64,000 bases of DNA from an uncultured Actinomycetes bacterium (GCA_903896045.1 CAITWD010000036.1:42871-106870); one strand, 5' to 3'. Counted from the stretch's first letter, positions 21,197 through 31,747 are shown. Numbers and translations are program-made. The notes: generated from the letters alone by a model not told the origin.

Positions 21197-22326
21197 CAGA
21201 CCCCTGTCTCGGGTAGATCAATGAGACGCCCCACACACACGATGTCATCGCCACGACGCGTGGTCACAACACGCGTCAACCGCGCGGCATCTGCCAGCGC
21301 GCCAACGCCATCCCCACCAAGTGCACCCGGGGCACCGTCCCCACCAATCAATATCGGCGCGAGGAACCATTGCACGACGTCGACCGCCTTGGCCCGCACA
21401 AAGGCACCAGCGAGGTGTGCCCCGCCTTCGATAAATACCGACTGCATCTCGCGTGCGCCGAGTTCTGTGAGTGCGTGCGCGATATCCGGCTGGGGAGTGT
21501 CATGGCGAACCACCTCAACCCCACATTCGGCAAGCGCCTGACAGCGTGCCTCTGACGCCTCGGATCCCGCCATCACGATGACCGGGGTCTCGCGCGCACT
21601 ACGCGCGAGTTGCGAGGTCACGGGAAGTCGCGCATGGGCATCAAAAATCACCCGTGTCGGCTGACGGACTGGGCCATCGACATTGCGCGCGTTGAGTTGG
21701 GGGTCATCTGCGAGCACCGTATTAATCCCCGCGATCACCGCATCATGATCGGCACGCAGACGATGCACATGGGCTCGTGACTCGTGCCCGGAGATCCATT
21801 GGCTCTCGCCCGTCGCGGTTGCGACCTTGCCATCGAGACTCGTCGCAAGCTTGAGCATTACATGCGGTCGACCACGCACGGCATGAGTCACAAATGCAGA
21901 AATTAATTCACGTGACAGATATTCATCTTCATCGCTCGCGACCACAACCTCGATGCCAGCTTGGCGCAATTTTTCAAGTCCCTGCCGCCTGGTGCGCTCC
22001 AAGGGGTCGCAGCAGCCGATCACGACCCGTGCAACACCTGCCGCAATCACCGCATCACTACATGGCGACGTGCGCCCGAAGTGGGAACAGGGCTCCAGAG
22101 TGCAGATCAATGTTGCACCCCGTGCGGCATCGCCTGCGATTGCAAGCGCCATTGCCTCTGCATGGGCTGTACCGGGGCCATCGTGCCACCCTTCGGCGAT
22201 CAAACGACCATCGCGAAGAATCACTGCCCCAACAAGCGGATTTGGACTTACCCTGCCGCGCCCACGCAATGCGAGCTCACGCGCATGCGCGAGGCCTGCC
22301 GACTCGGCAGTGCCGAGCGCACTCAT
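21196..22326 (-). CDS. ribD: Riboflavin biosynthesis deaminase/reductase
   Basis: SPNPLVGAVILRDGRLIAEGWHDGPGTAHAEAMAL...TLEPCSHFGRTSPC; start placed at the internal ATG overlapping the rpe stop. Confidence 0.95.
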   Translation of the reverse strand: MSALGTAESAGLAHARELALRGRGRVSPNPLVGAVILRDGRLIAEGWHDGPGTAHAEAMALAIAGDAARGATLICTLEPCSHFGRTSPCSDAVIAAGVARVVIGCCDPLERTRRQGLEKLRQAGIEVVVASDEDEYLSRELISAFVTHAVRGRPHVMLKLATSLDGKVATATGESQWISGHESRAHVHRLRADHDAVIAGINTVLADDPQLNARNVDGPVRQPTRVIFDAHARLPVTSQLARSARETPVIVMAGSEASEARCQALAECGVEVVRHDTPQPDIAHALTELGAREMQSVFIEGGAHLAGAFVRAKAVDVVQWFLAPILIGGDGAPGALGGDGVGALADAARLTRVVTTRRGDDIVCVGRLIDLPETGV

Positions 22327-22991
22327 GCAGCGAGCTCTGCCAGGTGCCGATACGCGGAGGTTGGATCGTCGTGGCCGAAGATCGCAGATGCGGACACGAG
22401 CCACTGCGCCCCTGCATCTCGTGCAGATGACAGCGTCATCGTCCCAATTCCACCATCCACCTCGATCCAAATTTCCTCTGGCAACGCGGCGCGAAGACGA
22501 CGCACCTTATCGGGGGTCGTCTCGATAAATGCTTGGCCGGCGAATCCTGGGTTCACCGACATGCAGTTGATGTAGTCGTAACGAGACGCAAGCTCAATCG
22601 CCGCATCAATCGGGGTCCCGGGATTGAGCGCAAGGCCCGCTGCGCACCCCAGACGACGAATCTCACCCAAGACACGGTGAATGTGCGGATCGGCCTCGAC
22701 GTGGACACTGATTGCATCAGCAGATGGCGCAAAGAGCTCCAGCAGATACCCGGGGCGCTCCACCATGAGATGCACATCCACCATTCCGCCCAATGGACGT
22801 ACTGTGCGCGCGATCGCCGCGGTGAAGTCGGGGCCGACGGTCAGGTTTGGGACAAAATGTCCGTCCATTACATCAACATGGAACACACGTGCGCCCGCTG
22901 CGCAGAGCGCAGTCAGCTGCGCACCCAGATTCGCCATATCCGCAGACATCACCGAGGGCAGCACCACCACCTGTTGCGGACGAATCGTCAT
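22323..22991 (-). CDS. rpe: Ribulose-phosphate 3-epimerase
   Basis: VLPSVMSADMANLG...VDVMDGHFVPNLTVGPDF...MSVNPGFAGQAFIE. Confidence 0.95.
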   Translation of the reverse strand: MTIRPQQVVVLPSVMSADMANLGAQLTALCAAGARVFHVDVMDGHFVPNLTVGPDFTAAIARTVRPLGGMVDVHLMVERPGYLLELFAPSADAISVHVEADPHIHRVLGEIRRLGCAAGLALNPGTPIDAAIELASRYDYINCMSVNPGFAGQAFIETTPDKVRRLRAALPEEIWIEVDGGIGTMTLSSARDAGAQWLVSASAIFGHDDPTSAYRHLAELAA

Positions 22992-23039
22992 AGATCACAG
23001 GGTAGCGAGACCACGCGTATCACACCATCCGGTGCGCGC

Positions 23040-24359
23040 TTAGACATCAATCCTCACCACGAAGAATCCATCTGTGCCATCACGACTGGGAAGCGTTTGC
23101 AAGGCGCCTGGGAGTCGCGGGTGGGCATATGACGGGAACTCGGCAGTCAGATCGGCAAGCGTGCCACCGACCGCGCGCACAACATCCTCATTCTCTTGCG
23201 CGAGCAATGTGCAGGTGCTGTAGACCACGCGCCCACCGGGGCGGGTCAACGAAATTGCGCGAGTCAGGAGTTCTCGTTGTAAATTCACCAGTTCCTGAAG
23301 CGCTTCCGGGCGTCGGCGCCAGCGCACATCAGGACGCGAATTGATCACGCCCAGCCCGGTGCAGGGCGGGTCGACAAGAACTGCATCAAAACCCGGCTCG
23401 AGGTCAATCTCGCGGGCGTCCCCTGCGCGCACATCAAGGCGTGCTCCCATACGGTGTCCCAGCGCGCGAAGTGCTTCGGCACGCGCTGCATGCAACTCCA
23501 CACACACAATTTCTGCCGCATTTCCAGACAGCGCGGCGAGATGCGTGGATTTCGCCCCAGGGGCAGCACACATATCCAGAATCCGCTCACCAGGACGTGG
23601 GTCCAGAACGCGGGCGGGCAACATTGACGCACGGCTTTGGGCCATCGCGCGCCCCGCTCCCCACAGGGACGAATGCTCGAGCGCGAATGGGCCCTCAAGA
23701 ATCAGCGCTTCACCGAGGATCGGATCGTCATGCCACGGCACATCGAGTGCGAGCTCGACACTGCGGCGCGGTCCTTTCAACGAATTCCACCGGATTGCCG
23801 ATTCCGCCGGGTCATTTGCTGCGGCCATCACCGCTTCCGCATCAGATCCAAGCGAGTCCTGAAAACCGGAGACGATCCAATCGGGCAATGAATACCGAAT
23901 ACCCGCGTATGTAGGGTCGTCGCCCAGTTGGGCAAGGCGCTGGGCCCCGTTCTCGGCAATGCGCCGCATCACTGCATTCACCAGACCTGCACGTGCGGTA
24001 CGCCGCCGCGGAACACCATGCAAGGTACGTGCGAGTCGCACGGTTTGATCGACTGCAGCCGCCTGGGGGACGCGATCGGACCACATCACCTCATACGCAC
24101 CCAATCGGAGGATCTCGCGCACATCTGGCTCGATGCCCTCAGGACGCTCGGCAGCACCATCAATAAGCCAATCGAGGGTACGTCGACGCTGTACCGCTCC
24201 GTAGCTAATGCGCATCGCCGCAGAACGTGTCCGAGAATCCACATCGGAACGGCGCGCCTCAGCCGTCAGCGCACGGTCGGTAAATGCTCCTTCGGCAACA
24301 CGTCGCACCACGCGCAATGCAAGCAACCGCTCAGGACTGATCTGTCCATCTGTCGTCAT
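23040..24359 (-). CDS. rsmB: 16S rRNA (cytosine967-C5)-methyltransferase
   Basis: N-terminal NusB-like domain; MCAAPGAKSTHLAAL; VDPPCTGLGVINSRPDVRWRR; YSTCTLLAQENEDVV. Confidence 0.95.
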   Translation of the reverse strand: MTTDGQISPERLLALRVVRRVAEGAFTDRALTAEARRSDVDSRTRSAAMRISYGAVQRRRTLDWLIDGAAERPEGIEPDVREILRLGAYEVMWSDRVPQAAAVDQTVRLARTLHGVPRRRTARAGLVNAVMRRIAENGAQRLAQLGDDPTYAGIRYSLPDWIVSGFQDSLGSDAEAVMAAANDPAESAIRWNSLKGPRRSVELALDVPWHDDPILGEALILEGPFALEHSSLWGAGRAMAQSRASMLPARVLDPRPGERILDMCAAPGAKSTHLAALSGNAAEIVCVELHAARAEALRALGHRMGARLDVRAGDAREIDLEPGFDAVLVDPPCTGLGVINSRPDVRWRRRPEALQELVNLQRELLTRAISLTRPGGRVVYSTCTLLAQENEDVVRAVGGTLADLTAEFPSYAHPRLPGALQTLPSRDGTDGFFVVRIDV

Positions 24360-25267
24360 CCGAGTGCCAATGGACCGCGATATCCGCGCAAAAACTCTCC
24401 TACGTTAACCCGCCCCCGCGATGGTGGCTGGAGTTCAAGAATCTCAAGAGCACCCTCTGCGCAACCAATCCACATACGATCATCCTCCACCCAGAGGCCA
24501 GGACGATGTGGAATCTCGTGCGCGACTGCGCGCCACACCTTAAAGGGTTCGCCATCGATCACAATTCGCGCGCCGATATGCGGGCTCAATGCCCGAATAC
24601 GATCTGCAAGGCGTGTTGCCGACCATTCGACATCGAGCACTCGATCCTCATCGCCCAGTTTCGGGGCGAGGGAGATGCCGTCCTCTGGCTGCGGGGTAAA
24701 CATCAATTCCCCGGCCGCGAGCGCATCAAATGCGGCAACGAGTTCCGGAACCGCCAAACGGCACAGCGCATCCATGACGGTTCCTGCATCATCGGTGGTG
24801 GCGACGGAAAGTTCTGCAACACGAGCAACCGGCCCGGTGTCGAGGCCCGCGTCCATTTGCATGATGCTCACCCCCGTGACCGACACGCCATCCATCAGCG
24901 AACGCTCAACCGGTGCGGCGCCGCGATATGCCGGCAGGAGCGAAAAGTGCACATTGATGCACGGCCATTCCGACAGCAGCGGCTCCTTTAGGAGCTGGCC
25001 GAAGGCCACGACACAAAGGGCACCCACATCCGCCGCACGCAGTTGATCAAGCACCTCTGGCGCATTGATCGACGGCACTCGAATACATGGGAGACCGAGC
25101 TCCTGCGCCTCGGTTGCAACCGGGGTCAACGACGGTGTGCGGGAGCGACCACGTGCGCGATCTGGCTGCGAAACCACGAGCGCGATCTCATGATGGCTCG
25201 ACGCGAGCTCGCGCAGAATTGACGCCGCTGGAGCAGGGCTTCCTGCAAAGGCAATACGCATTGGCAC
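24356..25267 (-). CDS. fmt: Methionyl-tRNA formyltransferase
   Basis: MRIAFAGSPAPAASILREL...NVHFSLLPAYRGAAPVERSLMDG. Confidence 0.95.
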   Translation of the reverse strand: MPMRIAFAGSPAPAASILRELASSHHEIALVVSQPDRARGRSRTPSLTPVATEAQELGLPCIRVPSINAPEVLDQLRAADVGALCVVAFGQLLKEPLLSEWPCINVHFSLLPAYRGAAPVERSLMDGVSVTGVSIMQMDAGLDTGPVARVAELSVATTDDAGTVMDALCRLAVPELVAAFDALAAGELMFTPQPEDGISLAPKLGDEDRVLDVEWSATRLADRIRALSPHIGARIVIDGEPFKVWRAVAHEIPHRPGLWVEDDRMWIGCAEGALEILELQPPSRGRVNVGEFLRGYRGPLALG

Positions 25268-25807
25268 CTAGTTCTGCACGCGCAGTTCACGCAGTGCCTG
25301 GCGGCGATCCTCTTTTGAGGTGCGATCAAGCATCAAGATGCCGTCGAGATGATCCATCTCGTGCTGAATGACGCGTGCCTCAAAGCCTTCGACCTCGATG
25401 TGAATCTCAGCGCCATCGCCATCATTGGCATCGACATGGATCGCGACCGAGCGTGGAACATCAACGACAACCTCACCAATGGACAGACATCCTTCGGAAT
25501 CGATCTCGATCTCGTCCGACGCCCAGATAATGCGCGGATTCACCAGACACCTCGGTGTCTCGTCATCGCGCAGGCGATAGACCAAGACCCGCCGTGAGAT
25601 ACCGATTTGCGGGGCTGCAAGCCCCGCACCCACCGCCTCATCCATGATCAGCTCCATGCGGGAGATCTGCTCTCGAAGCGTGTCGTCAAATTCGGTGACT
25701 TCACTCGCGGGAATCCGCAGCACGGGATCACCGATTTGTCGCACCTGCCGCAGTGCGGCGAGTCGGCGAAGCTCAAACTCTGGATCTGAAAGTGCGCGCG
25801 AGGACAT
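25268..25807 (-). CDS. def: Peptide deformylase
   Basis: GAGLAAPQIGISRRV, EGCLSIGE, VIQHEMDHLDGIL; start at internal ATG 25807, because the ORF-track start lies inside the hairpin. Confidence 0.95.
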   Translation of the reverse strand: MSSRALSDPEFELRRLAALRQVRQIGDPVLRIPASEVTEFDDTLREQISRMELIMDEAVGAGLAAPQIGISRRVLVYRLRDDETPRCLVNPRIIWASDEIEIDSEGCLSIGEVVVDVPRSVAIHVDANDGDGAEIHIEVEGFEARVIQHEMDHLDGILMLDRTSKEDRRQALRELRVQN

Positions 25808-25828
25808 ACACCTTGATCCTAGCAAGCC

Positions 25829-25860
25829 GCATGGGAATGCCCCGAAGGGCATTCCCATGC
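25829..25860 (-). terminator. Perfect 14-bp inverted repeat with CGAA loop, intrinsic-terminator-like but without a U-tract
   Basis: GCATGGGAATGCCC-CGAA-GGGCATTCCCATGC, starting 8 nt downstream of the stop of the 25868..26701 gene. Confidence 0.6.
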
Positions 25861-25867
25861 ATGCCGA

Positions 25868-26701
25868 TTACTTACGCGCAGGCAGCACCTGGCGGGCGGC
25901 ACCAAGAATTTCTGAGCGGGCAGGCATCAATGCATGCGGCCCATCAAGGCGGATCTCGGGTCCGCCGACTACCGACACCAGAGGATCGCCCTCGCCAAGT
26001 GAAATCGTCACCAGAGATTCGCCGGTCCGCGGAAACCGTACCTCCGCCTTGCCCTCTGATGGGTGAAGAATCGTCGGGGCGGGAGCGAGGTCGTTGAGCG
26101 CAAGAAAGATCGACGCAAAGGAATCACGCAGTGCAGGGGCAACCAGTGGCTGCAATTCCTCCAGGCGATACAGCTCGGCGACGCGCGGGGTGTAGAAGTA
26201 CTCCGCCTCGCGCAAGAGCGCCAAATCGACGCCGACCGCCTTACCCCGCTCAGGACGCTCTTGCACCCAGTCGCGCACACGAAGCCAGCTCTTGTGGATC
26301 ACTTCACCGCTCGCTGACGCAACGTCGCCGGGTCGACGGCGGTCAGGAGTCACGACAATGAGAACCTTGCGTGCCGCAGATCCCAGGACCCTTTGCGCAC
26401 GAGAGATCATGGCCGCACGCTCGACGTCGAAGCCGAAATCAGAAATGATCCCGATCGCCCAGTCCTCACCGTTGCGCAGCGAGATGTCGAGTGTCACCGC
26501 ATCTGCACCTGTGCCGATCACACGGTGCTCACTGACCAACATGTGCTCAGTACCTGCGATCGGGTCATCAAGAAGTTCGGCAACAAGCGCCGCGCGGGTT
26601 TCAGGACTACCAAGCTGCAGGAGCGTCGCAAGGACGTGCACCCACTGCTCGCGTGGCTCTGAGAACGCCTCATAGAGTCTTGGGACCGGCATCTTTCTCA
26701 C
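25868..26701 (-). CDS. Hypothetical protein; possible catalytically degenerate PD-(D/E)XK-like fold
   Basis: Long well-composed ORF in a priA-def gap; TEHMLVSEHRVIGTGADAVTLDISLRNGEDWAIGIISDF...AARKVLIVVTPDRR...KSWLRVRDWVQ resembles nuclease-fold spacing without the ExK residues. Confidence 0.75.
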   Translation of the reverse strand: MRKMPVPRLYEAFSEPREQWVHVLATLLQLGSPETRAALVAELLDDPIAGTEHMLVSEHRVIGTGADAVTLDISLRNGEDWAIGIISDFGFDVERAAMISRAQRVLGSAARKVLIVVTPDRRRPGDVASASGEVIHKSWLRVRDWVQERPERGKAVGVDLALLREAEYFYTPRVAELYRLEELQPLVAPALRDSFASIFLALNDLAPAPTILHPSEGKAEVRFPRTGESLVTISLGEGDPLVSVVGGPEIRLDGPHALMPARSEILGAARQVLPARK

Positions 26702-26788
26702 TTCCCTCGAATGCTGTAGCTCGAGAACTTTACAGGGAACCGGCTCGCATCATCGACATTCGATCAGCAGCTGGATTCACCTATTTGT

Positions 26789-29038
26789 TCAGGTCGTCTG
26801 CGGATCCACATCGATCACCATGCGAATGTCCTGTCCACGTGCCGCCGCAGAAATCTGGGCCACAGCGGCAACAGCGGCCATCCGGGCATCTGCAACCCCA
26901 TCGCCGCGCACGAGAATCGCGCGCCGTGAGCGTCCTCTGAGTCGATGTAAGGGGGCAGGCCCCAAGACCGTCACCGGTGTGGTGCCATTGGCGATCAGAT
27001 CAGCGAGATCTCGAGCAATCTGCACCACCTGGGTACCATCGCCCCCATCGATCAGGACCCGCACCAAATGGCCAAAGGGTGGCATGAGGTACTCGCTTCG
27101 ACGAGCAATCTCCCCGTTGAGAAATTCATCTACCGCAAGCCGTGATGCCAGTTGAATCGCACGGGCTGCCGGTTCCCAGGCCTGCACGATCACCACCGAA
27201 TCCTCGCCACGCCGCCCGGCGCGACCAGCGGTCTGCACAATGAGATCAAATACGCGCTCCTCCGCCCGAAAATCGGGATACCGCAACCCCGCATCGGCGT
27301 CGAGCACCGCAGCAACTGTCACCTCGGGCAAGTCATGGCCCTTGGCCACCATCTGGGTTCCCAAGAGGATTGCGGGCCCCGGTCGGGCGAACTCCTGGAG
27401 CAGTTCGGCAACCGAGCCCCGTGTTGCCGTCGACGATGCGTCAAGACGCACCAGGCGCATATCGGGAACCAGCTTATGTAGAGCATGCTCAAGCCCCTGG
27501 GTCCCGACTCCCCCGCGTTGCAATTCGCTCGACCCGCAGGCCGGACAGACGGCGGGAACGCTGGTCTCAAATCCGCAGTGATGGCATCCCAGCCGGATCG
27601 GATCCTGGTGCTGCACAAGCGAGACATCGCACGATGGACACTTGGCAAGCCAACCACACGCGCGACACAATGACATCAACGCGAAACCGCGACGATTCAA
27701 CAGCAGCACCGCTTTATTGCCCCGATCGGATGCATCCCGCAGTGCCCGCCCCAGCGGCGTAGACACCGGTCCGGGTCCCTGGGTGCGCATATCGACGACC
27801 CGTACCCCCGGCGGCTGAGAGCCATCGGCTCGAGTACGCAGTCGCACATGCTCAAGCGCATGCCATGTCTCGGGACGTGGCGTTGCAGTGCCATAGATCA
27901 CCAGGGCCCCCGCACCGCGGGCCCGCCGAAAGGCGACCTGACGCGCGTCATAGCGCGGAGTCGAATCTTGCTTATAGGAGGCGTCATGCTCCTCGTCGAT
28001 CACAATCAAACCAAGATTGGCGACGGGCGCGAACACCGCGCTACGTGCCCCGACCACGACATCAGCGTCACCGGCGCGCAATCGTGCATCAACCTGCGCG
28101 CGTTCGGCAACCGACATATTTGAATGCCAGACCTCAACCCCATCACCAAGCCGCGCACGCAATCGCGACAAAAGCTGCGGGGTCAGGCTGATCTCCGGCA
28201 CGAGGACAATCGCGCCCTTGCCCTCGCGGCGCACCGCATTGAGGGCGTGAAGATAGACCTCGGTCTTCCCCGACCCGGTGACCCCATGCAGCAGCAACCC
28301 TGGTGGCGGATGTTCTGTGAGGGCACTGAGAATGCGGGTGATGGCGGCCTGCTGGTCGCTATTGAGCGCCTGGGGTGCGGGGGGTACCGGCATTCCAAGT
28401 CCGTGCACATCACGCGGGGTTTCCGTATCAGCATCAAGCGTAATCAGGCCGCGATCCGCCATTCGCCGGAGCGTGTCCATTGTGGTACCTGCCGCCCGGC
28501 ACAGTTCCGCCGCCGCGATCTGGGTTCCTTCTGGAATCGCCGTGATGATCTCGCGTTGACGCCGAGATGGCTCTGGCCCCTCCACGACGCGGCGCACCAC
28601 GAGTGGGCGCTTCGGCGCAGATGCAGGCACAGCAATACGCCACGTTCCATCTGCACGCCGCCGCAACGCCCCTTCCGCACCCGGCGGCACGACCAGACGC
28701 AAACAGGATGCAACCGGTGCCGCGTAGTAGCGCGCAACCCAATCCGCCAACGCACGAAGGTCATCAGGGATTGATGGTGCCTCGACCCTGCCCACAATCG
28801 CGACGAGCCGCCCAGTATGCGTCGGTGCTCCGATACCAACCACCACACCGACAACCCTGCGCGGCCCCAGTGGGCACACCACCAGCGATCCCACGTCGAC
28901 GGCCGCAATGAGCCCGTCAGGGATCACATAATCGAGCGGCCGATCAAGGGCACGAGTGTCCACCAAGAGGTGGACATGGGCGCACACCTGACCAGGGGGA
29001 TCCCCCGGTACATCCGCCAATAACGACGGATGCGTCAC
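26789..29038 (-). CDS. priA: Primosomal protein N' (PriA)
   Basis: LLHGVTGSGKTEVYLHALN, DEEHDASYKQDSTPRYDARQVA, zinc cluster CRACG..CPSC..CHHC..CPACG. Confidence 0.96.
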   Translation of the reverse strand: MTHPSLLADVPGDPPGQVCAHVHLLVDTRALDRPLDYVIPDGLIAAVDVGSLVVCPLGPRRVVGVVVGIGAPTHTGRLVAIVGRVEAPSIPDDLRALADWVARYYAAPVASCLRLVVPPGAEGALRRRADGTWRIAVPASAPKRPLVVRRVVEGPEPSRRQREIITAIPEGTQIAAAELCRAAGTTMDTLRRMADRGLITLDADTETPRDVHGLGMPVPPAPQALNSDQQAAITRILSALTEHPPPGLLLHGVTGSGKTEVYLHALNAVRREGKGAIVLVPEISLTPQLLSRLRARLGDGVEVWHSNMSVAERAQVDARLRAGDADVVVGARSAVFAPVANLGLIVIDEEHDASYKQDSTPRYDARQVAFRRARGAGALVIYGTATPRPETWHALEHVRLRTRADGSQPPGVRVVDMRTQGPGPVSTPLGRALRDASDRGNKAVLLLNRRGFALMSLCRACGWLAKCPSCDVSLVQHQDPIRLGCHHCGFETSVPAVCPACGSSELQRGGVGTQGLEHALHKLVPDMRLVRLDASSTATRGSVAELLQEFARPGPAILLGTQMVAKGHDLPEVTVAAVLDADAGLRYPDFRAEERVFDLIVQTAGRAGRRGEDSVVIVQAWEPAARAIQLASRLAVDEFLNGEIARRSEYLMPPFGHLVRVLIDGGDGTQVVQIARDLADLIANGTTPVTVLGPAPLHRLRGRSRRAILVRGDGVADARMAAVAAVAQISAAARGQDIRMVIDVDPQTT

Positions 29039-29053
29039 GCGGGGTGGCGTCAG

Positions 29054-30232
29054 TTAGCCGCGCGCCTCATTGCCAATGGCGGTCGATTCCCATGTAAAAC
29101 CGGGAAGCTCCCGTCCAAAGTGGCCATAGGCGGCAGTTTGTTGATAGATCGGCCGACGCAAGTCGAGTCGCTCCAAAATTGCTGCCGGACGCAAATCGAA
29201 GTTCTCTTTCACCCACGCCTCAATCTGCTCTTGAGGGCGCGTTTCGGTACCGAAGGTCTCCACCAGCACCGATACCGGGCGGGCAACACCAATGGCATAG
29301 GCAACCTGCACCTCGCATCGTGCGGCAAATCCTGCCGCCACGACGTTCTTTGCGACCCAGCGTGCCGCGTACGCTGCAGAACGGTCGACCTTGCTCGGGT
29401 CCTTACCGGAAAAGGCGCCGCCGCCATGGCGTGCCATTCCTCCGTAGGTGTCGACGATAATTTTGCGACCCGTCAACCCGGCATCACCCATCGGACCACC
29501 CACGACAAAGACGCCGGTGGGATTGATGTAGTGGCGAATGTCCTCCGACCAATATCCGTACTCCTCGAGCACCGGTCGAACCACCTGCGAAATCATGTCG
29601 CTCTCAAGTTGACCGCGATCGATATCTGCATCGTGTTGCGTGGAGACCACGACGGCATCGACACCGACGGGGCGACCGTTTTCGTAGCGCACCGTGACCT
29701 GGCTTTTACCATCTGGGCGCAAGTAGCCAAATGTCCCGTCGTGACGTACCGCCGCAAGACGCTCTGCAATACGATGCGCCAGCGTAATCGGAACTGGCAT
29801 CAGCTGTGGAGTTTCGTCGGTGGCATACCCGAACATCAGCCCCTGATCGCCCGCGCCCTGGCTATCGTACGGGTCAGAGGATGTCCCCACCCGGGTCTCA
29901 TGCGCGGCGTTCACGCCTTGGGCAATATCTGGACTTTGTTGGCCGAGGGCAACGAGCACTCCACAGGTCGCCGCGTCAAAGCCGATCTCACTCGAGGTGT
30001 AGCCGACCTTGGCAATCGTCGCGCGGACAACTGCGGTGATGTCGATCTTGGCGGTGGTCGTTACCTCGCCTGCGACCACAACCTGTCCGGTGGTCAGGAG
30101 CGTTTCACAGGCAACACGCGCTGCATGGTCCTCCGCGAGAATGGCATCCAACACGCCATCAGAAATCTGATCGGCAAGTTTGTCGGGGTGCCCCTCGGTT
30201 ACCGACTCAGATGTGAACAGATATTCACTCAT
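29054..30232 (-). CDS. metK: S-adenosylmethionine synthetase
   Basis: [56 protein letters not shown]. Confidence 0.98.
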   Translation of the reverse strand: MSEYLFTSESVTEGHPDKLADQISDGVLDAILAEDHAARVACETLLTTGQVVVAGEVTTTAKIDITAVVRATIAKVGYTSSEIGFDAATCGVLVALGQQSPDIAQGVNAAHETRVGTSSDPYDSQGAGDQGLMFGYATDETPQLMPVPITLAHRIAERLAAVRHDGTFGYLRPDGKSQVTVRYENGRPVGVDAVVVSTQHDADIDRGQLESDMISQVVRPVLEEYGYWSEDIRHYINPTGVFVVGGPMGDAGLTGRKIIVDTYGGMARHGGGAFSGKDPSKVDRSAAYAARWVAKNVVAAGFAARCEVQVAYAIGVARPVSVLVETFGTETRPQEQIEAWVKENFDLRPAAILERLDLRRPIYQQTAAYGHFGRELPGFTWESTAIGNEARG

Positions 30233-30316
30233 GCAGTATCACCTTTAGACGTTCGCGGCTCAGCGGCGAGGATACCAAGCGACGCGGCTGCGCGGTCACA
30301 TGCACCCACCACGCGC

Positions 30317-31747
30317 TTACCGCCCGATCAGTAATGCAAATGTTGGTTGCGCACCCGATGTGGTCCATCCCACGATATCCCCGAGTTGCGAAAGATCACC
30401 AAGCTGCGCACGACTCACGCCTGCAACATGGTTTGCCTGGTCGTAGACGCCGAGCTGGCGAGCGTTGAAGAAAAACTCCGATGCAATAATTGGTGGCATC
30501 TCTGACCGCGCACGCGAAGCCAGCACATCACTGACAGGCGCCACTCCGGTGCGCGCGAGCGAGAATGCGCCGTCGGCAAAAAATGTCTCGATCAGGTTCG
30601 GACCGACCCGCACAGATTCGGTGACTCCGTCACGGGCAAGTTGCGCCCTCACTCCACCTGCTGAGTCCGGGCGCACGGCGCGCGCAGTGATTGGCTGTGG
30701 AGGATCAAGCACACTTCCCAACTCGGTATCGCGCAGCACATCAAATGCCATCGCGGGCGTCAATGTCGTTGCCTCGCCAAGCTCCGATCGCACCTTGGCG
30801 AGCCGCGATACGAGACCGCTATTGCGCTCATACAACAGGGTTGTTCCGGCAAGCGGCGGCGTGCTGGTCGAATCAAAGCCTTGCGCACCCCCGACGGGTG
30901 CGCCAATCACCACACCTTGTACCCGTACACCAACGGGATCACTCGAAATCGACGCAATCAACTGCTCATCGGCGGGGATCTGCGCGGCCGATGACTGCGA
31001 TGTGTCGGCAACCTTTTCAGAGGTGGATTGGCTGGCCAACCATCGCGCCGACACCTCAATCTGTGCGAGCGTTGATGGCGGAATCATCGCGGTCGCATGC
31101 ACAAATGCCGGATGCGAGCCAAGACTCTGACCTGCTGTCGCATGCGCATCGAGTGCCGCACGCAGATCGGAAATGTCATGTGCGGCAATCACCGCATCGG
31201 GCGTCACGGTTGCCACATACCCTCCATGTGCAGCAACGTCGATGACGGTCCCCGCGACGTTGGTCACGCGCACGCCAGAACGTGCAAGCGCGGCCTGCGC
31301 ACGCGCACCCGCCCCGAGGCGCAATTCGATGATCTCGATGGCATGGGCCCGTGGCCCGACATTCTCGGCGAGAGACAGTCCCTGGGGCGTGAGCACACCA
31401 ATGCCCACGCGGGCACCAATCTCCGATGCAATGACGGGGTAGATATCTCGATTCGTCACCCCAAACAGTGTGCCGAGCGTGTGCTGAACACCCGTACCCA
31501 TCGTCAATCCGGCGAGCAACCTGCGGGCCTGCTGCCACTGGGTCGAAGAAAATGCCGTCGAGAATTCGAGATAGAGCGGCGCCGAGGTCGGCACATAACT
31601 CGCGCTCACACTCGGCTGCGGGGGGGCGTGTGCTGTGGAACCACAGCCAGACACCAGGAGCGCCATCCCACAGACGCCGATCCCAATCACCCCATTGCGC
31701 ATACGCCGCGCGATGCGTAGCCCTCGTTGTCGAGACGACGTGTTCAC
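30317..31747 (-). CDS. Secreted lipoprotein, DUF3352-like
   Basis: Signal peptide with lipobox LLVSGC; YVPTSAPLYLEFST...; FFNARQLG. Confidence 0.7.
   Translation of the reverse strand: MNTSSRQRGLRIARRMRNGVIGIGVCGMALLVSGCGSTAHAPPQPSVSASYVPTSAPLYLEFSTAFSSTQWQQARRLLAGLTMGTGVQHTLGTLFGVTNRDIYPVIASEIGARVGIGVLTPQGLSLAENVGPRAHAIEIIELRLGAGARAQAALARSGVRVTNVAGTVIDVAAHGGYVATVTPDAVIAAHDISDLRAALDAHATAGQSLGSHPAFVHATAMIPPSTLAQIEVSARWLASQSTSEKVADTSQSSAAQIPADEQLIASISSDPVGVRVQGVVIGAPVGGAQGFDSTSTPPLAGTTLLYERNSGLVSRLAKVRSELGEATTLTPAMAFDVLRDTELGSVLDPPQPITARAVRPDSAGGVRAQLARDGVTESVRVGPNLIETFFADGAFSLARTGVAPVSDVLASRARSEMPPIIASEFFFNARQLGVYDQANHVAGVSRAQLGDLSQLGDIVGWTTSGAQPTFALLIGR

Noticed and set aside
30233-30316. 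SAM riboswitch upstream of metK
   Set aside because: The gap is only 84 nt with no recognisable SAM aptamer motifs
29030-30334. 434-aa plus-strand ORF
   Set aside because: Fully antisense to metK; shadow ORF
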